Source: Pseudomonadales bacterium
GTDB taxonomy: Bacteria > Pseudomonadota > Gammaproteobacteria > Pseudomonadales > Azotimanducaceae
Assembly: GCA_023300545.1 (NCBI GenBank)
Contig: JALZVT010000002.1
Coordinates: forward strand, 124,001-188,000
Direction of reading: 5' to 3'
Length of the DNA: 64,000 bases
The translations under genes and the position numbers were made by a program. The notes under the pieces are model-generated. The model saw only the letters and a program-made list of their open reading frames with translations. It ran no database searches and was not told where the DNA came from. Shown here piece by piece: positions 35,671-45,525 of the stretch (position 1 is the stretch's first letter; each line of letters starts with the position of its first letter).

Positions 35671-36777
35671 CTAGAGACGCATCGGCATGACAACGTAAAG
35701 CACGTCATCTTCGCCATCGCCCTCAAGCAGCGCGCTGCTATTGGCATCGGTCAATGAAATCTTTACCGAGTCGGTGTTAATCACCGACATAATGTCTTGC
35801 AGGTAGCTCACGTTGAAACCAATTTCTATGGCATCACCGGAGTAATCGACAGCGACTGACTCTTCCGCCTCTTCCTGCTCGGGATTGTTCGCCTGGATCG
35901 TCAGCAAATCTTTGTCGAAGGTAAGCCGCACACCTCGATATTTCTCATTGGAGAGAATAGCGGCGCGGTAAAAGGCCTGCCGAAGGGTCTCGCGATCACC
36001 AATCAATGTCTGATCGGCCCCCTGGGGAATAACTTTCTTATAGGGCGGATATTGTCCGTCAACTAACTTGGTAGTTAGTGTGTACTCACCCTGTGTCGCC
36101 CGTAAATGGCCCTTTCCTACCGCCAATATCACTTTTGAATCGCTATCAGACATCAAGCGCGACAACTCGCCCACGCCTTTGCGCGGCACAATGGCGTTGC
36201 AGGCGGTAGCGCCTTTCGAAACACCCGCAAGTGTTGCCTGGGCCAGTCGATGACCGTCCGTCGCCACAGACCGCATGCCGTCACCGTCAATTTCCAACAA
36301 CATGCCGTTCAAAAAATACCGAACGTCCTGTTGGGCCATTGAGAAGCTCACCTGATCGATTAGGCGCTTGAGCTGGGGTTGTTCGAGTTCTAACTCAACA
36401 GTCGACTCGCCACCTTCCACGCTCGGAAAGTCTGCTGCCGGTAAGGTTGCAAGCGTAAAGCGACTTCGACCCGACCGAACGATCGCTTTAGTGCCATCCA
36501 CACTAATGGAAACGCCAGCACCTTCAGGCAGCGAGCGCCAGATATCCACCAACTTTCGCGCTGGCAAGGTAACCCGACCTTCGTCCTTAATTTCAACGCC
36601 TTCGGTAATTCTGGCCTGAATCTCAACCTCGAGATCTGTCCCCGATAACGTCAGTGCACCGTTTTCCGCAACAACCAGTAGGTTGGCAAGAACGGGTAAT
36701 GTCTGCCGACGTTCGACAACACCAGAGGCCAGCTGCAGGGGCTTAAGCAACGCTTCGCGCGTGGTTTCAAGTTTCAT
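35671..36777 (-). CDS. dnaN: DNA polymerase III beta subunit (sliding clamp)
   Basis: Ring-shaped processivity clamp. The 368-aa length fits three clamp domains of about 120 residues. Family segments are visible: the start MKLETTREALLKPLQLASGVVERRQTLPVLANLL (domain 1), NGMLLEIDGDGMRSVATDGHRLA (domain 2), PPYKKVIPQGAD and YRGVRLTF (domain 3) and the C-terminal VVMPMRL, which forms the edge used by clamp-binding peptides. It lies between dnaA and recF. Confidence 0.98.
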   Translation of the reverse strand: MKLETTREALLKPLQLASGVVERRQTLPVLANLLVVAENGALTLSGTDLEVEIQARITEGVEIKDEGRVTLPARKLVDIWRSLPEGAGVSISVDGTKAIVRSGRSRFTLATLPAADFPSVEGGESTVELELEQPQLKRLIDQVSFSMAQQDVRYFLNGMLLEIDGDGMRSVATDGHRLAQATLAGVSKGATACNAIVPRKGVGELSRLMSDSDSKVILAVGKGHLRATQGEYTLTTKLVDGQYPPYKKVIPQGADQTLIGDRETLRQAFYRAAILSNEKYRGVRLTFDKDLLTIQANNPEQEEAEESVAVDYSGDAIEIGFNVSYLQDIMSVINTDSVKISLTDANSSALLEGDGEDDVLYVVMPMRL

Positions 36778-36858
36778 AAAACAGTTTTACACCAAAGACA
36801 GGTCAGACACCAAAGTGGAATGTACCTTGATGCTAAATTACCTATAAATAGAAAGAGA

Positions 36859-38286
36859 CTAACCCGTTAAGACTCGACTCAGGTTGCGATGGTCTTCTGC
36901 AAGATCCGGCATCCGCTCTTTTAGCTCCGTAATCTTGCGGCACGCGTGCAACACCGTCGTGTGATCTCGGCCACCAAATGCATCACCAATCTCAGGCAAT
37001 GAATGGTTGGTTAGTTCCTTTGCGAGAAACATGGCCATTTGCCGAGGGCGAGCTATCGTCCGGGTGCGACGTTTCGACAGCATGTCGCCATGCTTAATCT
37101 GATAATACTCGGCTACAACGCGTTGAATATTATTAATACTGATCAGTCTTTCTGACACAGCAAACAGGTCACGCAGTGCGATCTTAACCTGCTCTACGGT
37201 AATGCGCTGACCCGTAAAACTGGCGTTAGCCTCAACTCGACGCAATGCACCTTCAAGCTCCCGAACGTTCGATCGGACCCGTTCGGCTATATAAAACGCT
37301 ACTTCTTGGCCTAACTCTACGCCATCGAGTTCTGCTTTCTTCATCAGAATAGCTACTCGAGTCTCGAGATCTGGCTGTTCCATTTCAACAGTCAGTCCCC
37401 ACACAAAACGCGATTGCAAACGTTCTTCTAGGCCTTCAATTTCTCGGGGATAGCGATCGCAGGTCAGAACCATTTGCTTGCCGCTTTCAAGCAACGCATT
37501 AAACACGTGGAAGAACTCTTCCTGGGAGCGCAACTTGTTGGCAAAAAACTGAATGTCATCGATCAACAGTGCATCTATCGCTTTGTAGTAATCGACAAAG
37601 TTTTGCATGGTGTTGGTCTGTAGTGCGCGCACCATATCTTGAACAAAACGCTGTGAGTGCAAATACACCACCCGTGCGTTCGGCTGCTTCTTCAGAATCT
37701 CGTTACCAATAGCGTTCATCAGGTGTGTTTTACCCAACCCAACGCCGCCGTAAAGCAGCAACGGGTTATACGCCACCCCTGCATTTGCCGCGACCTGGCT
37801 GGCCGCAGCCCGAGCCAGCTCATTCGACTTACCTTCAACAAAGTTGGTAAAGGTATAGCCGCTATTGAGTACCGACTCCTGGTGCCTACCCGCTCGCAAC
37901 GGTTCGTTCACCCCATCGACCGCTGCCAGATCCACAGCCGCAGACAGGTTTGGTGCTGCTGTGGTGAACCCTTCAGAGTCTCTGGTTAGTTCGGTTATCA
38001 GTTCAGACGTCTGCTCAGCGGCTTTCTCGCCGGCCGAATCAAGCGTTCCTACCTGAATCTCTACCGCTGAAACCTCATCAGATGCTGCCAGCAATTCCAA
38101 CATCTGAGCGATTTTAGGCAAATAAGCTTCCGTAACTCGCTTCTCTACATAGCGATTGGGCGCAAATATAGTTACGCCTGCCTCACTCTGCCGAGCCTGC
38201 AAGGGCCGGATCCAGGTATTAAAGTCTTCCGATGACAATTCATCCTGCAGTTGCTCTATGCACTGCCGCCAAAGCGCGCGTTCCAC
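36859..38286 (-). CDS. dnaA: chromosomal replication initiator DnaA
   Basis: ATP-dependent initiator that binds DnaA boxes and melts oriC. The 475-aa protein has domain I (1-85, WRQCIEQLQDELSSEDFNTWI), a variable domain II linker (about 86-135), the AAA+ domain III (GGVGLGKTHLMNAIG Walker A, LLIDDIQF Walker B, QSRFVWGL) and DNA-binding domain IV with the signature FGGRDHTTVLHACRKI near the C-terminus. The start is GTG 38286, preceded by GGGGGA. It reads away from oriC. Confidence 0.98.
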   Translation of the reverse strand: MERALWRQCIEQLQDELSSEDFNTWIRPLQARQSEAGVTIFAPNRYVEKRVTEAYLPKIAQMLELLAASDEVSAVEIQVGTLDSAGEKAAEQTSELITELTRDSEGFTTAAPNLSAAVDLAAVDGVNEPLRAGRHQESVLNSGYTFTNFVEGKSNELARAAASQVAANAGVAYNPLLLYGGVGLGKTHLMNAIGNEILKKQPNARVVYLHSQRFVQDMVRALQTNTMQNFVDYYKAIDALLIDDIQFFANKLRSQEEFFHVFNALLESGKQMVLTCDRYPREIEGLEERLQSRFVWGLTVEMEQPDLETRVAILMKKAELDGVELGQEVAFYIAERVRSNVRELEGALRRVEANASFTGQRITVEQVKIALRDLFAVSERLISINNIQRVVAEYYQIKHGDMLSKRRTRTIARPRQMAMFLAKELTNHSLPEIGDAFGGRDHTTVLHACRKITELKERMPDLAEDHRNLSRVLTG

Positions 38287-38927
38287 TTATGTGAGTCCCC
38301 CACGGAAAAAAGTGGTTATTCTTATAAAGCTGCAATTGCCACGCACATCCAGTCGCATAGCTACCACAGATCAGCTTGACTCGATTTCTGACGACTAAAC
38401 CTAACCGTCAAACCCTCTAAGCCCCTATCAAACCGAATGGGGTCCAGAGCGCCTAAAAAAACAAGCACGACTGATTTTCTTCTGTTCTGTCATTCGCTGA
38501 TAACCCCCTCGCGGCGATCATCAGAAATAGTCGAAACGCTGACTGCAAAACGATGGCGATGAGAACTAAAGCAATTCACATCGAACAAGAGTCTTTCACT
38601 GTGTGCCCGCTACTTTGACGGCTGGGATTAACGAATTAACCCAACCCCCTTGGTAAGCAGTCGACGTACTCAAGTACGCTCTTGCTACACTCTCTTGCTG
38701 CAACCTTCGATCCACAAAAAGACCGGAAAAACGTGACTAAATCGCTGTTTTTTCCGTTCAACAAGTGTCCTGAATGAGAAGCCATTCTAATCACCTTTGA
38801 GGCACAAGCGCTACGCGGGAAGAGCAAATAAAAGGCTGTATTTTTTTGATTCTTTTCGAACTCTCGTTAATTCAAACAGTTACGTAAATAATTATTTTTA
38901 GGGAATCATTACTTTCAAAAAACCGCC

Positions 38928-39048
38928 TGTGGATAACTTGTGTATACCTTGTGCATGCGGCTGTGAGCAGAGCGGGAAAACTATTGGGGTGTGGGTAAAT
39001 GCAGACTTATTAAAAGTTGCTCTAGGTCTCATACCGGGCTTTTGCACA
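38928..39048. promoter_or_regulatory. DnaA box cluster
   Basis: TGTGGATAA at 38928-38936 is a perfect DnaA box (minus strand). TGTGTATAC (38939-38947) has one mismatch and TGTGCATGC (38950-38958) two; these three are spaced exactly 11 bp apart in the same direction. TGTGGGTAA (38990-38998) and, on the plus strand, TTTTGCACA (39040-39048) each have one mismatch. The cluster directly adjoins the AT-rich stretch, as expected for DnaA filament growth into the unwinding element. Confidence 0.85.
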
Positions 39049-39160
39049 CAGTTACCAAGTGCTATTTCTCACCCCAAAACAGCGAGTTGGCTTGCCTGTC
39101 CACAGGCTGACCCGCCCTCAATAGGTAACAACCAACAATCTTCAAAAAAGAACACTAAGG

Positions 39161-39178
39161 GGCCCTCTCAAGAGGGCC
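39161..39178. other. strong hairpin in the rpmH upstream region
   Basis: Perfect 8-bp GC-rich stem GGCCCTCT / AGAGGGCC with a two-base loop, upstream of the rpmH promoter. On the minus strand it is followed, 12 bases on, by TTCTTTTTT. It could end transcription running leftwards into oriC, but the gap to the T run makes this uncertain. Confidence 0.4.
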
Positions 39179-39211
39179 TAAAGAGAAACATAAAACCCCT
39201 CTAATTCTTAT

Positions 39212-39240
39212 TTGACAGAGAACCGTGCGGTCCTTAGACT
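39212..39240 (+). promoter_or_regulatory. sigma70 promoter of rpmH-rnpA
   Basis: TTGACA (39212-39217), 17-bp spacer, TAGACT (39235-39240). The -35 is perfect and the -10 close to TATAAT. It leaves a leader of about 60 bases before the rpmH ATG at 39310. Confidence 0.85.
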
Positions 39241-39309
39241 TCGGCCCCCCTGAGAGCTAGCGCTCAGGCCTCACACGACCTCTTAAGAAGAGCAGCCAAG
39301 AAGAACCTA

Positions 39310-39444
39310 ATGAAAAGAACATTTCAGCCCAGCACCATAAAACGCGCCCGCACCCACGGTTTTCGGGCTCGCATGGCTACTAAAGGCGGTCGCCATGTTC
39401 TCAACGCGCGTCGGTCTAAAGGTCGCAAGCGGATCTCCGTCTGA
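39310..39444 (+). CDS. rpmH: 50S ribosomal protein L34
   Basis: Small basic ribosomal protein of 44 aa ([20 protein letters not shown], ending [10 protein letters not shown]), complete and matching the bacterial L34 family. It is the first gene to the right of oriC, behind a strong promoter. Its stop codon overlaps a CTG that is the only candidate start in the rnpA frame before the conserved part of RnpA. Confidence 0.98.
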   Translation: MKRTFQPSTIKRARTHGFRARMATKGGRHVLNARRSKGRKRISV

Positions 39445-39878
39445 ACCGAGTCACCTTAGGGTTTCCGCCTGCCCATCGACTCAAGATAAAAGCGCAGTTT
39501 GACTGGGTGTTCGCTCGTCCCAACGAGCGCTGCTCCCACGGGGTTCTCCAAGCGATCTACAAGCCAACCGGACCCATGGCGCCGCACGTCCAGATACTTG
39601 CTGACAGCCACGCCACAGACGCTCCTGATACCACTGAATTCTCACCGACAGGGCCCCGACTTGGGCTTATTATTGCCAAGCGGTTTTTACCCCGGGCAGT
39701 TGACCGAAATCACCTAAAACGCCTGATTCGAGAGAGTTTCAGAGCTCAACGGCCAGAGTTACCACCAACAGATATCATTGTTCGGCTAATGCGCCGACCA
39801 GCAAGAAAAGTTAGCGCTGGCGAAGTGGCCACCTTGTTCGGCAAAATGCAGCGCTCTGAGACACCACTCCAGCACTGA
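39441..39878 (+). CDS. rnpA: ribonuclease P protein component
   Basis: Protein cofactor of RNase P. The family signature [13 protein letters not shown] is clear, as is [16 protein letters not shown] before it. Conserved N-terminal residues ([20 protein letters not shown]) are encoded from about 39456, yet this frame has no ATG, GTG or TTG between its upstream stop (39417-39419) and GTG 39507. I give the CTG at 39441, overlapping the rpmH stop, as the putative start. GTG 39507 would lose the first conserved segment. A loop of about 20 residues ([20 protein letters not shown]) is longer than in E. coli. Confidence 0.88.
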   Translation: MNRVTLGFPPAHRLKIKAQFDWVFARPNERCSHGVLQAIYKPTGPMAPHVQILADSHATDAPDTTEFSPTGPRLGLIIAKRFLPRAVDRNHLKRLIRESFRAQRPELPPTDIIVRLMRRPARKVSAGEVATLFGKMQRSETPLQH

Positions 39879-39900
39879 AGCTTTAGAACTGAAACCGTAA

Positions 39901-40287
39901 ATGAGCGACGCGACCCTCAACCCCATCGACAAACCGAAAGCCTCGACGTCATGGGATGTGAGTGAGCGCGCCATAGGTCTTGTGCGCTCTGTTATTCGTT
40001 ATCTAGCCGGCGTACTGATGACACTGCTGCTGGGTAGTCTGCAGGCCTACAAACTGCTGATCAGTCCTCTATTGGGCTCCAGGTGTCGTTTTCATCCTAG
40101 CTGCTCGGTTTATGCGCAACAAAGCTTGCATCGCTTTGGTCCATTTAAAGGCAGTGCGCTGGCGGTTGCTCGTTTGCTGCGGTGCGGACCCTGGCATAGT
40201 GGCGGAGTGGACGAGGTGCCAACTACCTTTTCTGTCTCGCAGTCTAAGTGCACCCACCAAGACTCATTTTCTCCAAGTCGTCGTTAA
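39901..40287 (+). CDS. yidD: membrane protein insertion efficiency factor YidD
   Basis: Small membrane-associated protein that helps YidC insert proteins. The core SPLLGSRCRFHPSCSVYAQQ, with its three cysteines, and GPWHSGGVDEVP match the family. At 128 aa it is longer than usual, with a 30-residue polar N-terminal extension and a polar tail after the core. It lies in the standard place between rnpA and yidC. Confidence 0.93.
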   Translation: MSDATLNPIDKPKASTSWDVSERAIGLVRSVIRYLAGVLMTLLLGSLQAYKLLISPLLGSRCRFHPSCSVYAQQSLHRFGPFKGSALAVARLLRCGPWHSGGVDEVPTTFSVSQSKCTHQDSFSPSRR

Positions 40288-40299
40288 CAGGACCAGGGC

Positions 40300-42018
40300 A
40301 TGATCCCCACCGAACTCCAACGTCTCATTTTAATGATTGCCCTAGCGGCGGCAGGCTACTTTTTGATACTTGCGTGGACCGGAGATTATGGTGACGAGGC
40401 AACACGCGATCGAGTGTCTGCCAGTCCAGATCTCGCTGGAGGTGTTGTTGCTGATGCGCCAACGGGTGGACTTGATTTGCCATCTGTTTCGGCAGTGGGT
40501 GCGGCGGGTGATTCTGATGTGCCAGATGCCAGCATGTTAGCGCCAGCGGGTAAGACTGTTCCTAATGGTGTTGCTCCCAGTGTCGTCGCCAATGGGCGGC
40601 TAGTGAAAGTCTTCACCAATACTCTGGAAGTTTGGCTTGACCTCAATGGCGGCGATATTGTTCGCGCGCGACTCCCTCAATACCCCATAACATTGGATGA
40701 ACCCGATGAAGCCTTTACGTTGCTCGATCGCAGCGGTGGTCGAACCTATATTGCGCAAAGCGGCCTACTGGGTCTCGACAAAGGCAATGCCCGTCCGGTG
40801 TTTACGGCAAGCGCACAGGAATTTAATTTGACTGACAACGAGTCGGTTGTTTTAAAGACGGTGGTCAACGGTCTGCAGGTAGAGAAGATATTTGGTTTCA
40901 CACCGGACAGCTACGCGATTGATGTTTCCTACAAGGTTGCCAACACTACCGCAGAGCCTTTCCAGGCCAGCTTTTTTGGCCAGATTAAGCGCGACAGCAA
41001 GACACCACTTGGCGAGACTTCTTTTACTTTGGGTCCGCAGCCTTATCTTGGGGCCGCGTTAACAACCTCCGAGTCGCGTTACGAAAAAGTCGACTTCGAT
41101 GATTTAGACGACGCACCATTGCGCGAGACCGTTGATGGCGGTTGGGTTGCAATGTTGCAGCACTATTTTCTCAGCGCCTGGGTGGCTAATTCTGAAGAAA
41201 CCAATCGTTTCTATGGGGATCCGAAGAGCGATGGTACTTACAACGTGGGTTATGTCGGTCCGGCAAAATCGGTAGCACCCGGTGCTACCGGTGAATGGCA
41301 CAGTCGGTTTTATGCGGGACCGAAAGATCAGGACAAGCTGGAAGAAATGGCTGAAAACCTGAACTTAACGGTCGATTACGGTTTCCTGTGGTGGCTTGCA
41401 GTGCCGCTGTTTAAAATTCTCACGTTTCTGCAAGGCATCGTCAGTAACTGGGGTGTTGCCATTATTTTGTTAACGGTTGTCGTAAAAGCCGTGCTCTATC
41501 CCCTATCTGCCGCCAGCTTTCGTTCAATGGCCAACATGCGTCGTGTGGCGCCACAGTTGAAACGCCTGCAAGAACGCCACAGTGAAGATCGCCAGAAGTT
41601 GTCCCAGGAAATGATGGCTCTGTATAAGAAAGAAAAGGTAAACCCGCTCGGTGGTTGTTTGCCAATGGTGTTGCAAATGCCGGTATTTTTATCGCTGTAT
41701 TGGGTGTTGTTTGAAAGTGTCGAACTGCGTCAGGCGCCGTTCTTTGCTTGGATCGTTGACCTCGCTGCCATGGACAAATTCTTTGTGTTGCCGATTCTTA
41801 TGGGCGCCAGCATGTATTTGCAGCAAACACTTAACCCGCCTGTTGCCGATCCTATGCAGGCAAAAGTCATGAAGTTCATGCCGGTAATGTTCACTGCTCT
41901 ATTCCTGTTCTTCCCCGCTGGCCTGGTGTTGTACTGGTTAACCAACAACGTGCTGTCGATGGCGCAGCAGTGGTATACGAACAAGCAGGTTGAAGGCGCC
42001 ACCAAAGCCAGCACCTGA
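40300..42018 (+). CDS. yidC: membrane protein insertase YidC
   Basis: Inserts and folds inner-membrane proteins, alone or with Sec. The 572-aa protein has a first helix (about 7-25), a large periplasmic domain (about 60-355) and the conserved C-terminal five-helix core (about 365-560: NWGVAIILLTVVVKAVLYPL, VNPLGGCLPMVLQMPVFLSLYW, LVLYWLTNNVLSMAQQW). The polar stretch after helix 1 (about 30-95) is rich in Ala, Gly and Val and looks disordered. mnmE starts just after the stop. Confidence 0.97.
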   Translation: MIPTELQRLILMIALAAAGYFLILAWTGDYGDEATRDRVSASPDLAGGVVADAPTGGLDLPSVSAVGAAGDSDVPDASMLAPAGKTVPNGVAPSVVANGRLVKVFTNTLEVWLDLNGGDIVRARLPQYPITLDEPDEAFTLLDRSGGRTYIAQSGLLGLDKGNARPVFTASAQEFNLTDNESVVLKTVVNGLQVEKIFGFTPDSYAIDVSYKVANTTAEPFQASFFGQIKRDSKTPLGETSFTLGPQPYLGAALTTSESRYEKVDFDDLDDAPLRETVDGGWVAMLQHYFLSAWVANSEETNRFYGDPKSDGTYNVGYVGPAKSVAPGATGEWHSRFYAGPKDQDKLEEMAENLNLTVDYGFLWWLAVPLFKILTFLQGIVSNWGVAIILLTVVVKAVLYPLSAASFRSMANMRRVAPQLKRLQERHSEDRQKLSQEMMALYKKEKVNPLGGCLPMVLQMPVFLSLYWVLFESVELRQAPFFAWIVDLAAMDKFFVLPILMGASMYLQQTLNPPVADPMQAKVMKFMPVMFTALFLFFPAGLVLYWLTNNVLSMAQQWYTNKQVEGATKAST

Positions 42019-42022
42019 GTCG

Positions 42023-43450
42023 GTGACATCACCACAGGCAACCACCACAGATAGCGACACCATTGTTGCCGTGGCGAGCGCACCGGGCCGAGGCGGCGTT
42101 GGTGTTGTTCGGTTGTCTGGCCCTGACGCCATTGTCGTTGCCCAGAAGATAACTCGCTTACGCGAATTGCCAGCGCGATTCGCCAACTACACAAAGTTCT
42201 GTGATGTTGATGGCACTGTGCTCGACTCCGGATTAGCCATCGCTTTCCCAGGTCCCGCCTCCTTCACTGGCGAAGACGTGGTTGAACTCCAGGGGCACGG
42301 CTCCCCGATTATGCTTGATGCTTTGGTTCGAACCGCCATCAAGCTTGGCGCTCGAATGGCGCGACCGGGCGAATTCAGCGAGCGAGCCTATCTCAACGGC
42401 AAAATGGATTTAGCCCAGGCTGAGGCCGTTGCTGATCTCATCAATGCAGCCAGTGAAGCCTCAGCAAAAGCAGCGGTCCGATCGCTACAGGGTGACTTCT
42501 CGCGGTTGATGAATGGGTTGTCCGAGACGTTGGTGCGATTGCGCGTGCAGGTTGAGGCCGCCATAGATTTTCCAGACGAAGATATTGAATTGCTCGCGGC
42601 GCCGGGTATTACCGCCATGCTTGCTGATCTGATAGAGCAGGTTGAGCAGATCATCACCCGCACGCGCTCTGGGGTTCGTTTAACCGAGGGTGCGCGGTTG
42701 GTTCTGATTGGTGCGCCCAATGTGGGTAAATCCAGTGTGCTCAACCGCCTTTGCGGGGAAGATCGAGCCATAGTGACAGATATTGCGGGTACCACCCGGG
42801 ACCTGGTTCGAGAGCAGTTACAGCTCAATGGCATTCCGGTTGAGTTGATTGATACCGCAGGCCTGCGTGACACCAATGATGCTATTGAAGCAGAGGGTGT
42901 ACGCCGGGCACGGGCCGCGGCCAGCGAGGCGGATCTGGTGCTCGCGGTGTATGACCTTGCTGACCCAAGCTCTAAGGAATTTATTGAAAACTGGTTGGAA
43001 GAATTTCAAACCGAACGATCAGTAATTTTTCCGACCGAAATTAAATCTAATGTGATCGTGATTGAGAATAAGAGCGACTTGGACGTAGACGCGGAAAATA
43101 AGGGATTTCCCGGTAAGCAAGTACTTACTTACAGAGTATCAGCTAAATCGGGAGCTAACTTCGAAGAGCTAACTGAACAATTGGTAGAACTCTTAACCGG
43201 GGACGAATCTGGTTCAGGTATTGGCACTCGAGAGCAAACCTACAGCGCCCGATCTCGCCATTTACTCGCTCTCGATGAAGCCGCAACCGGACTCGTCGAC
43301 GCCCAATCGGCGATTACTGAAGGCCACGGAGCTGAACTCGTAGCTGAACACTTACGCCACGCCCAGGCGGAGCTGGGCTCTGTTTGTGGAGAAATCACCA
43401 CGGATGCCCTCTTGGGTGAGATATTTTCCAGTTTCTGTATCGGCAAGTGA
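42023..43450 (+). CDS. mnmE: tRNA modification GTPase MnmE
   Basis: With MnmG, modifies the wobble uridine (cmnm5U34) of certain tRNAs. The protein has the N-terminal tetrahydrofolate-binding domain (IVAVASAPGRGGVGVVRLSG), the helical domain, a GTPase domain (GAPNVGKSS, DIAGTTRD, DTAGLRD, NKSD) and the C-terminal CIGK with the essential cysteine. The start is given at GTG 42023, four bases after the yidC stop (475 aa). A TTG at 41990 inside yidC is the alternative. Confidence 0.96.
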   Translation: MTSPQATTTDSDTIVAVASAPGRGGVGVVRLSGPDAIVVAQKITRLRELPARFANYTKFCDVDGTVLDSGLAIAFPGPASFTGEDVVELQGHGSPIMLDALVRTAIKLGARMARPGEFSERAYLNGKMDLAQAEAVADLINAASEASAKAAVRSLQGDFSRLMNGLSETLVRLRVQVEAAIDFPDEDIELLAAPGITAMLADLIEQVEQIITRTRSGVRLTEGARLVLIGAPNVGKSSVLNRLCGEDRAIVTDIAGTTRDLVREQLQLNGIPVELIDTAGLRDTNDAIEAEGVRRARAAASEADLVLAVYDLADPSSKEFIENWLEEFQTERSVIFPTEIKSNVIVIENKSDLDVDAENKGFPGKQVLTYRVSAKSGANFEELTEQLVELLTGDESGSGIGTREQTYSARSRHLLALDEAATGLVDAQSAITEGHGAELVAEHLRHAQAELGSVCGEITTDALLGEIFSSFCIGK

Positions 43451-43453
43451 TGC

Positions 43454-43482
43454 CAAGTGATGTATAGCTATTCCCGTATACT
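43454..43482 (+). promoter_or_regulatory. possible promoter of mnmG-rsmG-parAB
   Basis: A good -10, TATACT (43477-43482), with a poor -35 (CAAGTG) at 17 bp spacing, in the 62-bp gap before mnmG. Weak call. Confidence 0.35.
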
Positions 43483-43512
43483 TGCGCGCCCATAACCCCC
43501 CCGGACTGGGCG

Positions 43513-45525
43513 ATGACTACTTCGAATAGCACAGATAAAAAACCTACTGCTGCAGAACTGCATCCCGACGCATTTGACGTCATCGTGATTGGTGGCGGTC
43601 ACGCGGGCTGCGAAGCGGCGCTTGCGGCGGCGCGACTGGGTGCAACGACCCTCTTACTCACTCAATCGATTGATACGATTGGGCAGATGTCCTGTAACCC
43701 CGCGATTGGCGGTATTGGCAAAAGCCATCTGGTGCGTGAGATAGACGCGCTCGGCGGAATGATGGCCCGGGTTACTGACAAGGCGGGTATTCAGTTCAGA
43801 GTACTTAATGCGCGCAAGGGGCCTGCTGTTCGAGCCACCCGGGCCCAGGCCGATCGAGTTTTGTATCGCAACGCGGCGCGGGTAGCGATTGAAGCCCAGC
43901 CGAATCTACAAATGTTCCAGCAAAGCGTTACTGACCTTGAAGTTACCAACGACCGCGTGACCGGGGTTGTAACCCAGATGGGTTTAACCTTCAGAGCCGC
44001 CGCGGTGGTGTTAACCACGGGCACTTTTCTGGGCGGTAAAATTCACATTGGCATGCAACGCCACCAAGGTGGCAGGGCAGGGGATGCGCCATCTAACGCG
44101 CTTGCTGATCGCCTTCGTGCATTGCCACTTAACGTTGGCCGTTTGAAAACCGGCACGCCGCCACGCATTGACGCGCGATCGGTAGACTTCACCGTAATGG
44201 GTCAGCAGCCTGGTGATGAACCACGACCAACAATGTCGAAGTTTTCAACGCCCGCTGACCACCCGCGACAGGTTCCCTGTTACATCACCTACACCAACGA
44301 AACCACCCACAACATTATTCGTGGTGGACTTGATCGTTCGCCACTGTACTCGGGGAAAATAGAAGGAACGGGGCCACGCTATTGCCCGTCCATCGAAGAC
44401 AAGGTCATGCGTTTTGCAGATCGCAATGAGCATCAAATTTTTGTTGAGCCCGAAGGACTTGATGCGAATGAACTCTACCCAAACGGTATTTCTACCAGCC
44501 TGCCGTTTGATGTGCAGATGCAATTTGTTCGCAGCATTAAGGGTTTTGAAAACGCGCACATAACACGACCGGGTTACGCCATTGAATACGACTACTTTGA
44601 TCCTCGTGATTTGCAGTATTCGCTTGAAACCAAAGTTATTGAAGGTCTGTATTTTGCGGGCCAGATCAACGGTACTACCGGGTACGAAGAGGCCGCCGCC
44701 CAGGGTTTGATGGCGGGTGCAAATGCGGCCCTTAAAATTGCGGGGAAGGGTATCTGGTGTCCGCGCCGTGATGAAGCCTACATAGGCGTGCTTGTCGACG
44801 ATCTGATTAACCTCGGCACGAACGAGCCCTATCGAATGTTCACCTCGCGCGCGGAATACCGGTTGCGGTTACGTGAAGACAACGCGGATTTGCGTTTGAC
44901 CCAGCAGGGTTATGACCTTGGTTTGGTCAGTGAGGAACAGTACGCAACCTTTAAGCGCGAACGAGCCACCGTCGATGCCATTACGGCTCACCTGAAAAAA
45001 CAACATCTGCGACCCGGCAGCGATATGGCCGCGGCACTCTCGGCAGCAACGGGCGAGCACATCAGCAAAGACCAGTCTTCGACGGACTATCTAAAACGAC
45101 CTAAGGTAACCGCCATTGCGTTACAACCTCTGCTGGCTGAACTTGATTTGAGCGAGGCGAAAGAGGCGGGTGTTGATCTGGATGCCGCACTCACCCAGGC
45201 CGGTGTAGAAATAAAGTACGAAGGTTATATCAAACGCCAAGATCTGGAGATCGACCGGGTTAAACGGCACGAGAGCATTCGAATTCCTGCGTCGCTCGAT
45301 TACGCGACCATTGAAGGGTTATCGAACGAGCTCAGGGAGAAACTGCTGGCGACAAAGCCGGCAAGCCTCGCAAAAGCGGCGCGGGTACCGGGTATTACGC
45401 CCGCTGCGCTGTCGTTACTAATGGTGCACGCGCAAAAGCATGCTAAAAATCCAAAAAAGGTGCCCGGCAACGCCGCAACTGAAGAACAAGAATCCACCAG
45501 TCGGGGTGAACAACATCAGGGTTGA
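43513..45525 (+). CDS. mnmG: tRNA uridine-5-carboxymethylaminomethyl modification enzyme MnmG
   Basis: FAD-dependent partner of MnmE (formerly GidA). The 670-aa protein shows the FAD-binding [19 protein letters not shown] (about 19-37), the [18 protein letters not shown] block, [10 protein letters not shown], the YCPSIEDKV segment, [15 protein letters not shown] and a C-terminal helical domain that contacts MnmE. The C-terminus is extended by about 30 polar residues, and the end overlaps the likely rsmG start by 20 bases. Gene order mnmE-mnmG-rsmG-parA-parB is highly conserved near bacterial origins. Confidence 0.97.
   Translation: MTTSNSTDKKPTAAELHPDAFDVIVIGGGHAGCEAALAAARLGATTLLLTQSIDTIGQMSCNPAIGGIGKSHLVREIDALGGMMARVTDKAGIQFRVLNARKGPAVRATRAQADRVLYRNAARVAIEAQPNLQMFQQSVTDLEVTNDRVTGVVTQMGLTFRAAAVVLTTGTFLGGKIHIGMQRHQGGRAGDAPSNALADRLRALPLNVGRLKTGTPPRIDARSVDFTVMGQQPGDEPRPTMSKFSTPADHPRQVPCYITYTNETTHNIIRGGLDRSPLYSGKIEGTGPRYCPSIEDKVMRFADRNEHQIFVEPEGLDANELYPNGISTSLPFDVQMQFVRSIKGFENAHITRPGYAIEYDYFDPRDLQYSLETKVIEGLYFAGQINGTTGYEEAAAQGLMAGANAALKIAGKGIWCPRRDEAYIGVLVDDLINLGTNEPYRMFTSRAEYRLRLREDNADLRLTQQGYDLGLVSEEQYATFKRERATVDAITAHLKKQHLRPGSDMAAALSAATGEHISKDQSSTDYLKRPKVTAIALQPLLAELDLSEAKEAGVDLDAALTQAGVEIKYEGYIKRQDLEIDRVKRHESIRIPASLDYATIEGLSNELREKLLATKPASLAKAARVPGITPAALSLLMVHAQKHAKNPKKVPGNAATEEQESTSRGEQHQG

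Larger units (their letters stand above)
38287..39309. other. chromosomal origin of replication (oriC) region
   Basis: About 1 kb without genes between dnaA and rpmH, the place of oriC in Pseudomonas-like chromosomes. 38287-38820 is mixed sequence with no clear features. 38822-38920 is markedly AT-rich, with T and A runs (TTTTTTT at 38841-38847, AATAATTATTTTTA at 38887-38900), and fits a DNA unwinding element. 38928-39048 carries DnaA boxes. 39161-39178 is a hairpin and 39212-39240 the rpmH promoter. Gene orientation reverses across this stretch, which also supports an origin. Confidence 0.9.

Noticed and set aside
38636-39204. Open frames inside the oriC region (38636-38827 minus, 38929-39204 plus)
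   Set aside because: They cover the AT-rich element and DnaA boxes, lack start signals and resemble no family.
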